Assembly (NCBI GenBank): GCA_027475525.1 | Contig: JAMWFC010000111.1 | Span: forward strand, 744,001-808,000 | Direction: 5' to 3' | DNA length: 64,000 nt | Source of the DNA: Macrolepiota albuminosa | Lineage: Eukaryota; Basidiomycota; Agaricomycetes; Agaricales; Agaricaceae | Shown: positions 22,911 to 35,066 of the stretch, piece after piece | Layout of the letters: each line of letters starts with the position of its first letter | Position numbering within the stretch: the stretch's first letter is position 1 | Notes under the pieces: generated by a model | What the model was told of the DNA's origin: nothing | The model's input: only the letters and a program-made list of their open reading frames with translations | The model's database searches: none | Program-made: the position numbers and the translations under genes

Positions 22911-24191
22911 ATGGTACCTTCAGTTACAGTCCACGATGTCAAAGGTAGAGCCCTGTATTGAACATATGCTGAAGCTTAGCTAACTCATATACCTTCGTAC
23001 CATAGTCATTGGCTTGGTTGGCCCCATTTTGGCGGCTGTAGCCACATTTATTCGTCTCTTCGAACGAATTCGTCTAAGGCGGTTCGGATTCGACGATGCT
23101 TGGGCTGCGTTCTCCGTGAGCATCCTTATCGTTTTCGTAGTTGCTCTTTTTATCCATCTCGGCGATCCAAGTATGACGGTACTCTCTTTGATGATGTATC
23201 GATCAGCTGACCGTAATAATTAAGCTCGTATATCACATCCAACGCGAGTGGCGATGTATTATTTTCTTGCTCAGGGATTTTACGGCATTGTTTGGTAAAT
23301 TTCTTTCATTCGTCTTTTCAACAGCGTTTGAGACCAATGGTGTTGTAGGACAGCCCGGATGTCAATACTTTTTTCTGTGGTTCGCATCACCCCTGAAGGT
23401 TCTCGGCTTAAAAGAACACTATATGTACTCTCTATGACGTTCCTGATTGTCTGGGTTGTCCTTTTTGCCCAAGTATTTTGGGTTTGTGAAACCGAACCCT
23501 TGTGGAAGGTATTTCGTCCTTAACTACAATCTATACGTTTTGAATAGTTGTGAGACAGGATAGCCCCGCCCCACAGTGTGCACTCGGCCGGAACGTTGCC
23601 GTTGCTCAGCTTATTAGTGAGTGGAACGCTTCTAATACTTGATTCATGACAGTGCAATAACTTTGACAAAAGGTGACATTTACGCCGATTCTATTCTGAT
23701 CGCAGTGCCGCTCCGGCTTTTGTGGAATCTGGAGGTTCCGCGTTCTCAACGCAATCGGCTCTTTGTCGTCTTCACTGCAAGTATTGGGACTACCATTGCG
23801 AGCTTGGTACATGCCTACTATGTGCTTCGCATCGGTGGTTTGGATGAAGTGTTTGTCGCAATCATTGAGGTCTGTTGATGCCCTCATGTTTTGTTGGTAT
23901 GCTTATAACAATGTTTAGCAATGCGTGTCTTTACTTGTTTGCAACCTTGCGGTTATTGTGGGTCTTGCTTCACGCTTGGTGGAGTTAGGGAAGTCTCGCT
24001 ATTTCGGAAGTAAAGGCATTTTCGTTGGACACACGCGTGCAACAAGAACAATTGGTGGTACCAGTACTGGCCCCATAGATTTCAAGACCAACACTGAGAC
24101 GGGAACTCAGCTGAACGTTCTTAAAGTTGTTGATGTGCACAGTGATGTCGACTCCTATCATCTTAATGATGACACTAAGGTACATCCATAA
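22911..24191 (+). CDS. Rhodopsin-domain integral membrane protein
   Basis: Seven-exon gene: 22911-22944, 23006-23170, 23225-23294, 23349-23508, 23559-23616, 23673-23869 and 23919-24191. The product has about seven hydrophobic segments, e.g. IGLVGPILAAVATFIRL, VSILIVFVVALFIHL, YVLSMTFLIVWVVLFAQVFW, SILIAVPLRLLW, and LLVCNLAVIVGLASRL. It matches the fungal rhodopsin-domain family, frequent in agarics and of unknown ligand: RRFGFDDAWAAFS, RVAMYYFLAQGFYGIVW, ARMSILFSVVRITP and DIYADSILIAVPLRLLW fit its conserved order. No retinal-binding lysine motif of true opsins is seen. The C-terminal 80 residues are hydrophilic and probably cytoplasmic. Confidence 0.82.
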
Positions 24192-24737
24192 CAACAGAAC
24201 TCGTATGGTAATCAGAATCCCTTGTAATACATCTGCGCTCAGTATGGTTTAGCAGAACCCGCACATAGTAGCTTTTTACCTATTATTAGTTAGGTTTCGT
24301 ATTTTTATATGCTTTTGTATCAGATTGTTTAAGTTCATGTCAGACACTTTTTTTTACACAGGCCGTCCAAAAGTAATGTGGTCTTTGCATTATTTAGGTT
24401 TACCGTGGCGTATCCTTACCAATGCGACCATAGCTAGTGATAGCGTAGATATCAAATAACATGGCTTTTCTGGATACTAGTATATCTACCATAATTGAGA
24501 AGCAGCAGTATAGGTGATGTACGAGTACCGCGCAGAAGCAGGCTTGCGGTCCAAATATCAGTTTTGCGGAAGTAAATGTGTCAAAATAACTGTAACTACC
24601 AAACTGCCCACTCAATCAATACATTACCAGAAAATTAATTATTCGCGTCATTAAGTCAGGTAAACACATCTTCTAATAATTACAGTGCAAAATCAGCCTC
24701 ACTTGATAAAACACAATTACAGAAATCCAATGGACTC
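24192..24737. other. Intergenic between convergent genes
   Basis: Short AT-rich spacer between the rhodopsin-domain gene and the 3' end of UBA2. No gene or strong terminator hairpin seen. Confidence 0.5.
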
Positions 24738-27501
24738 TCAGTCAATGACAATGACATCGTCGGCAACATCCCCAGGCCCATTCACGAGCAGCAAACCTTC
24801 TTCTTCCAACCTACGTCGTTTGCTTGGGCTTCCCTGACCTTTCGCAGCACCATTTATGTCGGGTTTTAGACGTTTCGGCGTAGGCGCCAGATCGATGATA
24901 TCACTGTCCATATCAATAGGTGGCGAACGCTTTCTAGAGGTACGCTGTGGAGTGGCAGGCGTTGCTTCTGTCAGCAGCAGCTTTGGCTTCCTGTTTGGCT
25001 GAGGGAGAGGTGCTGGAAGGATATAGGGCGGGGCATCAATAGGATGATTAGGTCTATACGTGATCGATACAAAGTCAACTTTGACAGACTTCGGGATGCA
25101 GAGAGCACGTACGGCAACACACTCAGTCCAATCGTAATGGTCCCCAATTCACTCTCTTCATCAACAATCGACAAGAACTTCCCGCGCGTGACATTCAGGC
25201 TTTCCAGCGTCCGTTCTAGGTTATCATCCCAATCTGGATCACTAAGTACTCTTTTGTCCTCGTATACGCTGACTTCCCGGTCGTTATTGGCACCTAGGAT
25301 GCCCTTGACGATGTCTCCGAGTGTAGCACGACTAGGATCGCACAGCACTAAATCATACGTGTCCCGACACACACCACACCCAGGGTTTGGCTTCGATAGG
25401 GTAATGGTACTGAGGGGTACAGAGGGTTTGTACTGCAGATGAACGTTGCGCAGAGCGGAATAATTGCGTCGCAGGAGGTGTAGTGCTTGAAGCACGATCA
25501 AGCCTGAAACAATTGCATTTGTAGTAGCAATAGCTGGTATGATGTTACCAGCCATTTCTGTGTACCTTCAGTCCACATTCCAGGAAAAAATGGAAGGATA
25601 TACCTTTGACTTCCCATCGAGTTTGCCTGTTGATACCGTAAGCTGCAGATCGAAGATTTGATGCAGCCGTGACGAAGTCAAGCGTATCATCGTCATCTTT
25701 ATCAAAAGATATTGTCGACTCGCTACCGCTTCGTAGACGGGCGGCTAATCGGTTCGCGCTACAAGATAATCAGCCAAATGCGACAACAAAATTGTCTTCG
25801 ACTGGCCTATCAACGAAAAGTTCGACATTGTCCTTCAATGACAAGTTTCTCTGATCCCTGAGACCCGGGCCAATTGAGACCGTGCTTCCATTGACACCAC
25901 CAATTGAAGTTACATGCTGATCTGCTTGGTCACTGGCACTACCACCATCCTTCAAAGTACCTTCGCCTCTCAGGACAAAAGTCCCATCTAAGATCGCGTC
26001 GAAGTCAAGGGGTACCGGCGGCGCTCGAGATCGCCACATGTCAGCCATGACCAGGAGATTGTTGATATCGGCGTTGAATACCTGTAACCAGATGTCAGTA
26101 AAACAATACGAGACCATATGAATGAAGGCGCACCTTCTGAAAGGCAAGCTTGGCGGCGTTCTGGTAGATTTCAGGGGATGTTGAGCGAAGGGCAGCTCGC
26201 GCGTTGTTGAATGCCTGTGCCTCTTTTCGCAAGGTGGCAATCTCTTGAGCTGAAAGGGGTGAATATGGAAAATAACTCTCATCTAGAGTACCTACCATTC
26301 TCCCCCTGTTGTTCTGCAGCGTCAAGCTCTACAATTGCATCCTCGTCTTCGCCGAACAGTTGCCTAAAGTGCACAAGGAGAGATCAGAATGCAATTGAAG
26401 TGAAAATTCCACTTACCCCAAGAGATAGCTTTTGCTCCAAACAATGCAGTGAATCGGTTGACTTGGCGTTGAACGAATTGTACAGACAGGATATGTTTTG
26501 GGCGTTGGTTTTGGAATACAGTCAAAGCACTCAGTATGATCCTGGAGAAAATCGGGATACGCAGTCATCTAAAATGCTGAGACTGACCTTCAGCAGGGGC
26601 TGGACCTGACCGAGGTAACCTGCTGTGCCTGATTCTACGAGTGGAACCTGTGCAGCCATGCACATTTTATTAACATGTCTCCGTGCATCTGTGTATTATG
26701 AGCTTAACAATTGATGATACCCAAGGCGTGAAATTACCGAGGTTATCCAACGCATTGAGGACGATGTCAAATTGCTGGAACCAAGGAATGTCGTACTGCG
26801 GCTCTTTAATATTCCCGTGAATGGGATTCAGACTGACGTTAGGATTGAAGGGCGCTGCTGTTTGTGCGGCTACCTTCAAGGGACATTAGAATCTTTATAA
26901 AACCAGGCGAGATACAAAGATGAACAAGCTCAACGGAAATGCTTCCATCCTTTCTTCTGTAAATTACCCTCTATCCTCTGACCCTTACTATTGTGACTTG
27001 TGTACGTTTGGGAAGACAGTAGTGTATTTCCCCACCACACAAAATAAGGACGTTCTGCCTACGCTGAGGAAGACAGTAGACGTAAAAAAACGATGAGGAT
27101 CGACAGATGGCATATCTCAATGGGTCCACAGAGTGAGGACGTGATGACCATGAGAATACTGGGCCTGCAATAACTACCTCACAAGAGACTCACCAATGCT
27201 TTGCTTTGCTTAACGTCCTTTTTCCTGAAGAGAAATTGGCGATTGAGATTGGACAGGTCAATCGTATCCAAATCCAACAAAGTAATTCTTCCGAAGCCAA
27301 CTAAAACAATATTCTTCACTGAAATTCTTGAGCTCTCAATTTCGGCCAAGAACGTAAAAGAAAAAAATGGAGCGGCTTACGCAGTTCACATCCAATACCT
27401 CCAGCACCAACAAGTAGAACTTTTGTATTCGGTAGCTGTTTATAAAGCTCTTCTCCTAGGATAGCACGCGCATGGGCAGAACGTGCCTTTGCGGTGGACA
27501 T
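24738..27501 (-). CDS. uba2: SUMO-activating enzyme catalytic subunit UBA2
   Basis: Forms the SUMO thioester together with AOS1. Minus-strand exons: 27381-27501, 27194-27300, 26738-26873, 26588-26688, 26417-26541, 26296-26363, 26134-26249, 25807-26081, 25604-25758, 25123-25557 and 24738-25078, all joining in frame. The start [20 protein letters not shown] leads to the nucleotide site [35 protein letters not shown] and [15 protein letters not shown]. The catalytic cysteine is in [20 protein letters not shown], zinc cysteines in ECFDC and GCGVC, and the ubiquitin-fold domain follows. The tail has a basic KRRR segment (possible nuclear signal) and ends DDVIVID, a SUMO-interaction-like acidic-hydrophobic stretch. 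Two introns are odd: 26874-27193 is 320 nt, and 25759-25806 starts with GC. Confidence 0.94.
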
Positions 27502-28802
27502 GACAGTTATATTCGGGATGGGGAATTGGAGCAACCGCGACGTTGTTGCTTTGTGCACATTGCCGTCTCCGGATCAATCTGCTGATCGCCCGAATCCGAA
27601 GAAAGGAGTTTTCTTGACTGATTTATGTATCTTCTCATCCTCTTCATACATCAAGAACAACTGCAAATATTTTATATCGAGAAATCCTCAATGGTTTACA
27701 AATGTAAGTGTGATTGTTGATAGAAGGCATGGCCAAAGTCAACGGCACAAGGAAGATTAGAGTTGTAAAGGCAGCTTGAGATCGAATCAACACTTAGCGA
27801 GAACGCTGACTTCACAAAACTAACTACCCAACTACCCAGTACTCAGGTCTTATGGACAGTTTTTACCTCAGCTGACGGGACAATAAACTCAGGCAAACTC
27901 GTGCTCAGCATGAGTCTAGGAGCAGAGATCCCTAAGAGACATCTATGCGACCGTTTCGTAGAAATAATAATCCATAGTCATACAAGAGATTTATCTCCTG
28001 GCATGGGGCCTGTAACCAAGCTTTAATATATGCCCATAGCTATGTCAGAGCGCTTGGTCAAAAAACATGCATGTTTTGGCCTGTAGATCCTAATGCTGCT
28101 TATTCCAAAGTCTATACTGGGTGTTCAGACGATTTCTTGTACAGCATGACACAGCCTTACAATCCACAGCCTTCAAGCTTCAATGTCAATTCTGAAAGCG
28201 CTGCACGAAGTGCTGTGCATACAATGTTACTTTTGCAACTCATATATATGTAGCTCGCTGACTCGTCTAGATCTGGGTTCTCTTCTTCAATCAAAAAGAA
28301 GGATGTTTTGACTTCTGTCCAATCATAGTCGTTGGCTTTCAACACGTTGCTCCAGCTGTGCGCCTCTCACAGCTTTTCTCTCCTATAACTGATGCGGTAT
28401 TGTTTTCCGTCATGAAAATCCAGGATATGAACCGGAAGGGACCTCTGATGTCGTATGGTCGTAGGATCTCATTGCAGACCACTTTGCAATCATCGGCTTG
28501 ACTCCAAAGATTCTTCAATGCGTGCGGGGATATGTAGAAATCAGACCTGAGAACGCCTCGTGTCAGGACGTGCATAGCCCGACCGATGTCCTCTTCCCAC
28601 CCCTTTCTGCCTTCGTGGTTCGAGCGACGTTGAGATGCGAAGAAGATCCAGATTTAGAACACGAGAGGCGTATGCAGCACAGCCCTTGTCAAGGTCCTCT
28701 ATCACTTCGCATTCGTTTCCTGTTATTTAATGCTCAGAGGCAATGCTCAATTCATCGATCCCACTCCATAGCCTTCTACAACCTCTACTACTTTTCGGCA
28801 AG
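27502..28802. other. Intergenic, with possible minus-strand gene remnant
   Basis: Upstream region of UBA2 (minus) and of the F-box gene (plus). On the minus strand, frames at 28339-28620 (WEEDIGRAMHVLTRGVL, FYISPHALKNLWSQADD) and 28157-28355 (HSWSNVLKANDYDWTEVK, FFLIEEENPDLD) look protein-like in composition and could be exons of one small gene or a decayed one. I do not recognise the family and cannot join them by convincing splice sites. Confidence 0.35.
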
Positions 28803-30418
28803 ATGGGAAAAGTGGTGGAAAGGATACCTAATGAAATTTGGTTATACATCTCTACCTTCCTTCCCCGTGACACTGTTAGAAAATTACATGCGGTCAATCG
28901 CAGCTTCTTCGCAATCGCTGTTGCCGCTGAATATCGAGTCCTCACGTTTTCCAAACATGACAAATGCACAAAACTGTTGTTACAACACCTTAGGTATGTC
29001 ATTCATGACGAACGTAATGTTTTTACAGCCTGAATCCAGAACCTCAGCGAGCTTGATCGAGGGGCCCTTGTTCGTGAAGTCATTATAGAACCAGGGTTCG
29101 TTCAACCACCTCTGAAGCCGTCGCACAAACGAGGCGCCAGCCTATGGGCTTTTATTTTTGGTCTCCTCAACCCTAGACAAGTTGATCGTCAATTGGAGCA
29201 GCGAGTTCGAACGCTACTGGAGAAAGACATACGACCTGTTACCGACGCGATTTCTGCCATGCCACAACTTTACAAATACTCTTTAGGGTGGAAGGATGCT
29301 TTGCCCTACCATCCGGGATTATATCGCGCTTTTCTCTCCCCTGTCCTCTCATGTATCAAATTCAATCTTCGCAGCCTCACACTCAACGTACCTCTGGAAA
29401 TTATGCATGTTATGCCATCTATTGATATGCCCCACCTTGAGTCCCTCAGCATTTACTTGTGTACGACGGAAAAGTCGGAGGAGGAAATTGACCGTATCTT
29501 TGATTCGTTGGTCGTATTTGTCAATAATCTCCTAGGGAGCCTCGAGTTGTTGTCTATCACTTCTCGCGTACCCTCTCGATCACTCAAGCTCGATCGCTTT
29601 TTCAGAATGCTTGGGACGTTCCCTCACCTGCGAAGCTTTTCCCTTTCCATTCCGTTTGACGGTAATCACCTTTCATCCCCCGAGCAAGTCGTCAAATTTC
29701 TCAATAAACACCGTCATATGCTTAAGCAACTGCGTCTCAGTGCCAGCCGTTGTTCGCCCGACTCACTGGCAGATCCGGAATGCAAGTTGTGGATCCCTAA
29801 TACCCTTACACGCCTCAATATGACCCCTTATCCCCAACTATACGACCTCCACCTCGCAATCAGACCAATTAAGATGGATTTGACTCCACTGATGGAGTTT
29901 TTCGGATTTCACGCAATCGATTCTTTGACTCTCACAGAACGGGCCTTGACCTACGATGAAGTCAAAGCCATCCTCGATGCTCTGAGCACCTGTGAGCATT
30001 CACGTGGACTCAAGCAACTTCGTCTTCGGATTCAGTATCTTAGCCCTGAGCTTCTTGAGCTTCTCGCTAAGAGGATTCCTCGGCTTGCACTTCTCGAGCT
30101 GGCGTTTGGCGAAATTCTCGCTAGCGGTGCCTATCAACGGCATCCTGGACATGTAGCAAGGGATGAATTTGTGAGTGTCAAAACCTTCGATTTGTTTGAC
30201 TTCCTTCAACCGTTGTCGTCTAATCATGTATTGTTTCGCAGAGGCTATTCATAGAGGAGATCAGGGAAAAACGTCCTATATTTGCACCTTGGGAGCTTGT
30301 GACGTTCAAAGTCCTTCAAGAACCTTCCAATGTGCTTGTTGAAGAGCTTCTGAAGGTTATTGCAGATTGCATCCCAGCTTTACAGAACTATGTGGTTCTA
30401 ACAACCGCAAATCTCTAA
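28803..30418 (+). CDS. F-box protein with LRR-like region
   Basis: Exons 28803-28993, 29047-30170 and 30242-30418 join in frame. The N-terminus MGKVVERIPNEIWLYISTFL then RDTVRKLHAVNRSFFAIAVA is a clear F-box. The body (from SELDRGALVREVIIEPGF) is a series of 25-40 residue leucine-rich units such as HLESLSIYL and RLTRLNMT-like segments, typical of agaric F-box/LRR proteins. It should recruit a substrate to an SCF ubiquitin ligase; the substrate is unknown. The start follows the sequence CAAGATGGG and precedes the F-box directly, so the N-terminus is secure. Stop TAA at 30416-30418. Confidence 0.82.
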
Positions 30419-31284
30419 TCGCGCGCTCGAAGAGATGACTCTGACTATGTTCCGACGTCTTCTTCTTCCGTGACGCCGTTGACACTTTCATTCCCGTTTG
30501 ACAGACGTCTAATACTGCATGTTGTATGGTAGGGCTGCTGATTGTATAATTGTCCTAAGTTTTATCATTATAATTAGTTGGATATTGTCCTGATTGTTGA
30601 TTCACTATTTAGTTGGAATGAATCATAATATATTAATATTATCTGAGCTGGCAAGTCACGACTTGATGTAATGCAGTAACAATAATAACTTAACCTACAA
30701 CCAACTCGTGTGCTCGACTGAGATCTCTTTTGGGCGACTGCCCAACTTGCCTTAGCACGTCGGAATCAACGGTTGTCTTGCTCACTTTATCTCGATCAAT
30801 CTCTTGTCCTTGACACTTACAACAATTTGATATCTTACACACATAGAAAGCTACTATTCATTAGATATACATGTATTAGATAGATATACTTCAATATAGC
30901 CAGGTATACAATGATTCTTCCTGTCTTTTTCTGGGCCACATGTCGGATGACCGAAAACATAGATTAAAGCAGCTTCAACTAACACTATTTTATTGGTGCT
31001 TGTCGCACGTATGGAAGCATTCATTGCAACTGGGTGCGTGCAAAATCCCCCAGTAACCCCTTTTTAGGGCTGATCCATTCACCTGGCTGACAGGTTTGCC
31101 TGACCCTGGAGGGCAAATCGTGCCCGAGTTTGATCAATGGTCAAGCACCTCGGAAAACGCTTACGGTTCAGAGTGTGCACATCAAACGAAAGGAAGACGC
31201 AACAGGATATGCGGCTCACGAAATTCGGCTGACAGACAAGCTTGTTTTCAGCTAGGAGCGAACAGAAAGCAAGGACATCGACGA
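30419..31284. other. Intergenic between convergent genes
   Basis: AT-rich in its first half (to about 30950). No gene is supported; a frame at 31096-31350 has no recognisable content. Confidence 0.5.
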
Positions 31285-33844
31285 TCAGAATTCTTCAATA
31301 TCGTCGCTCTCCAGCCATCCGCCGTCCGCCTCCACATCGCGTCGAGGTAACCGAAGACTAGCCTCATCTTCGTCATCCACCCGCGGAATCTCCACATCCT
31401 TCTCGTCGAGGCTTTGCGTGAATCCAAAGTGAGTTCCAGATGAGAACTTGAGGCTCGAAAAAAGCCGATGAGAACTCGGTGGACGTGGACGAGATGTCAC
31501 TTGATCTCGAGCATTTAGGAGACCGCCCAACTCAATGGCGACCTGAGAGTGGCTCCATCCACTTCGCAATTCAGCCTGTTTCATTCGGGATGAGCCAACA
31601 CCTCAACGACTTAGGATCGAATAGCCCACCTGACTAGTTCCATCACCCAATGCCCAACCACGAGCATCTCTCACGCCTTCCCATGCATTTTTCTCCCTTT
31701 GTAAGCAATCAAAAAATACAGGTTTCGTGATTGTCTGTGAACGGCGGGTAACGGGAGAGGGTAGCGAGTGTATCGTGCCTAGAGTTAGGAGGTGGAATTG
31801 ATGAGGATTTGACTGGTACCACTGGACATGACGTAAATTTACAATAATCAAACAAAACCAGGAATCTCCCACCGCATCGCCGCCACTAGAATCAATCCAG
31901 CTCAGCCAGTCGGCTACACCGTCACATTGATCTATATCGTTGCAGAACTGCGGATAATTCTGATGAATATATAACGAGAACAGGGATGAATCAATAGGCG
32001 AGTCAGCGTAAAGTGCCTGTCAAAGGTTCTGTCAGCACAAAACCTACACAACAATGTTTTAAACTCGTACTCACTTCAACGTTGATCCTGCTTGTTCTTC
32101 TTTCGTGTTCCTCAAAACCAGAAGGAAGCGGAAGGGGATCGCTAAGCTGGTCATCAGCTATTTTCTCCTTTTGTATATCCTTTCTGGTGGAGGAGCTAGG
32201 AGGATCTCCTTTCCCTGCAGAGAAAAGGTGGGGTCGATATCGGAAACGACAAGGAATGGAGAAATACCAACGTTTGTTGTATAACACTCTGCCTAACAAA
32301 TGAAATAGGACAAGACTTTGTTCTCGTCTTGTCACAGACTCCAGCACAATCATTTTGCCCTTATTACTTGCTCTCTTCTTTGTAGCCTTGCTGGTCATTT
32401 CCATAACGGAGGCAAACTGAAGCGCCATAATAGCACTTCTTACATCTCCATTTGCTGATTCTACGATAGCGTCAAGAACTTCTCTTGTTGGTGGCGAGTG
32501 CGTAGATTCTGAAAAATGGACATCCACCAAGTTTTTGAGCGCTTTTGTGAGCAGAGTCGGCGCAATTGGATTAAAACTGCGAAACAGTTTTCAGCTAACA
32601 CTCTTACAATCGAATTGGGGATGCAGTACCTGATTTGAGTAACGAATGGTCCACCTAAAAGTTCTCTCGGAAAGACGGTCCTGATGTCTACAATTCCATC
32701 TCTTGCCTTGACCCAACCCCCACCACTAGCCATTCGCTCGTCGGTTATCTCGCCTCGCACACCAGCATCGCTGATTATGACGATCAAAGGGACGGGAGGA
32801 TTCGATACGGGAAGTGTCACGAAGGACTGGAGGGCGGAATGGAATTGAGATTGTGTTGTAGGGTGTAGAATGTTCGGCAAATCTTCAAGGAGTATTACCT
32901 GGCGCTTGGTGGCCAGAACCGAAGATTGCGAAGATTGCGATGTAGATTCTGTGGCCTTTAAAACCGGAGCGTAGAATAGATTGTGGCAGGTTGACGCTCG
33001 ATTTAAGAAAACTTCGAATTTAGCAAAGAGGCTTTCGTTGTCGGTGTAATAGTCGCCAGATAAAAATCCCGCCTCATTTGGATCATCTGTAAGCACAAAA
33101 GGCTAAGAAAAACCCGGTACAGAGATTGGCATTTCGAACCGAACATTGTGTGATTTTTCTCGCCAACAGGATTTTTCCATTCCATGATATCGAATCCCAT
33201 TTCTCGGGCGAGAACACGAGCCGTGGCGGTCTTGCCTGTACCAGCTGGTCCAGTTAACGCAAGTATTCGCTGCGATACATCATAAGAAGTCGATCAAGGG
33301 TCCAATAGAGAAGTTCTTACTCGATACTTCTTCAAATTCCCAGAAGGTCCACCCTCAAAGGCCTCCAGTAACCACCGTCGCACATCTTCTACTTTTCGTT
33401 TGTGTACTGCCAATTCTGCCTATAAAAGGTCATCGGGACACTTTGACGAAGGATAATCACACTGACTTCGGTCGTTGGTTGGTATATATCGACCCACATC
33501 CTGTCTTCTGTATATAAAACATATAGGAGGAAATTATCAAGAAGATTCATGTCCGAAACATACCAACTTGACCATCTTCTGACCTGCTTTCTGCATCCAC
33601 GTTGGCTTGTGCCTTACCAGAATTTTGAGATGGTTTCAGTAAACGTTGAGTGAGACTAGTTGCAATTTTGGAGTTTAAGCTTTGAGAGTTGAACTAAGTT
33701 GATTTTCAGTCTGAAAAAGTTATAGGAAACATCAAAGGAAAATACTGCAGTTAGAGGATCGAATCTCTGTGACGATGATGCACTTGACTCAAACTTTACC
33801 AAGTTGATGATAGACCTTTTTCCTTTCGAAGACTGCGGTGCCAT
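31285..33844 (-). CDS. rad17: RAD17 DNA-damage checkpoint clamp loader
   Basis: Large subunit of the RAD17-RFC complex that loads the 9-1-1 clamp at damaged DNA. Minus-strand start 33844 reads MAPQSSKGKRSIINLVKF. The core starts EDRMWVDIYQPTTEAELAVH and KRKVEDVRRWLLEAFEGG, then the Walker A motif LTGPAGTGKTATARVLA at about 33220, MGFDIMEWKNP, the Walker B region VILLEDLPNILH near 32900, FPRELLGGPFVTQI, then SANGDVRSAIMALQFAS. The C-terminus is acidic and ends WLESDDIEEF before the stop at 31285-31287. It has many short introns; exon joins in the N-terminal 150 codons (33570-33740) are uncertain. Its role is known from the family; the motifs are directly visible. Confidence 0.9.
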
Positions 33845-34061
33845 TTCAAGACACGAAAAGAGATGAAAGCATGGATGCCCGTCACGATATTAAAGTCCGG
33901 AACGCTCGCCGCGTAGCCGTGACGGTCGCGCATCTGCATTGTGACGTTTTGCCTAAACTGTCCGTCTAACAACAGTGAATGAATACAAGTCATAGTCTTG
34001 GTAAGTCACTGTCAATTGAAACAAGTGCTGCCCTCTGATAAATCCTTGCAGGCTCAAGCAT
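33845..34061. other. Short spacer
   Basis: Upstream region of RAD17 on the minus strand and left flank of the transposase remnant. Nothing else seen. Confidence 0.4.
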
Positions 34062-34935
34062 GTGTCAGAATTCATTAGTCCGGAAACTGGGCACCTTGTT
34101 CATCTCGATGCAGATGGCAACATTCTTGACGAAGCTCGCAAAATCATTTATCCCAGGTCAAATAGTGATGCATGGTGGGATACTGAGCAGCTCCTTGTGC
34201 AAGTAGAGCATGCTATCAAGTCTTTGAAAAGCAGCATTCTGGCTGCCATGCTCTCTTCATTTTTTATCAGTCTTTGGCACATGAGTCCTCTCCCACCAGA
34301 TGCTCTAAAAGCTTTTGAAATGAACAAATCAGATGGTGGTAAATGTGTCCAACATGACACAATTATCCCTGAGACTAACCCTGATCCGAGATGTCGTGAA
34401 CAACATGAATCCATGACTTTACCAAATGGGTCTCCAAAAGGACTGCGACGCACTCTTCAGGAGCGTGGGTTTGGTGTCAGTGGTCTCCATATCAAGTGCT
34501 CTCCGGTCTGTTCAACTGAAAGCACTGGCTGCTGTATGACCCGTCTCCTCAGCCAGCAGGATGACTTTAAGCACCAAAAGTCTTCTGGTCACCTCTGTGT
34601 TTTTCTTCCGAAGTTCCACTGTGAACTGAACCCGATCGAAATGGTGAGTTTCATTTATTGATTATCATTCAGGGTCACTACTAACAGCACCCAATATTGA
34701 GGCTGGGCTAAATACCGCTACAGAGAACATATATATCAAGACCGATTTCAAACATACTAAAGACTTGGTACATCAGTATCTTGATGCTTGCCCTACAGAG
34801 GTCATTCGACGATTTATTAATCGGTCCTGGCGTTTTATGAGTGCTTACCGAAAAGGGCTTACCGGCAAGGCTGCAGCATGGGCTGTTCACAATCAGAGGT
34901 CCCATCGTCAAGTTTCGCGCCATGATGTCAATTGA
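34062..34935 (+). pseudogene. DDE-type transposase remnant
   Basis: The first frame, 34062-34661, includes SPETGHLVHLDADGNILDEA and, near its end, LSQQDDFKHQKSSGHLC and VFLPKFHCELNPIEM. After a probable intron the product continues WAKYRYREH, then in another frame KHTKDLVHQYLDACPTEVIR and FINRSWRFMSAYRKGLTGKA to a stop at 34933-34935. The segment FLPKFHCELNPIEM plus a terminal YRKGLTGK-type motif is a pattern I recall from DDE transposases frequent in basidiomycetes. A one-base frame break near 34735 and a lost middle section (the region before LSQQDDF is scrambled) show it is dead. I do not find its terminal repeats. Confidence 0.7.
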
Positions 34936-35066
34936 GGCTGTTCAAATTTGTAGGGTTTGATTGTCCGCAACTGTAGATCTCCAAGGATTGCTCCGTAAAG
35001 GTGTTCAATTTCGAGCGATAAATTGATTTTTCGTCTTCTTCCATATCCACTACTTCTCCACCCAGC

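Noticed and set aside
28498..29088. 196-codon plus-strand frame
   Set aside because: Overlaps the F-box gene in another frame; the F-box frame has motifs and good splice sites.
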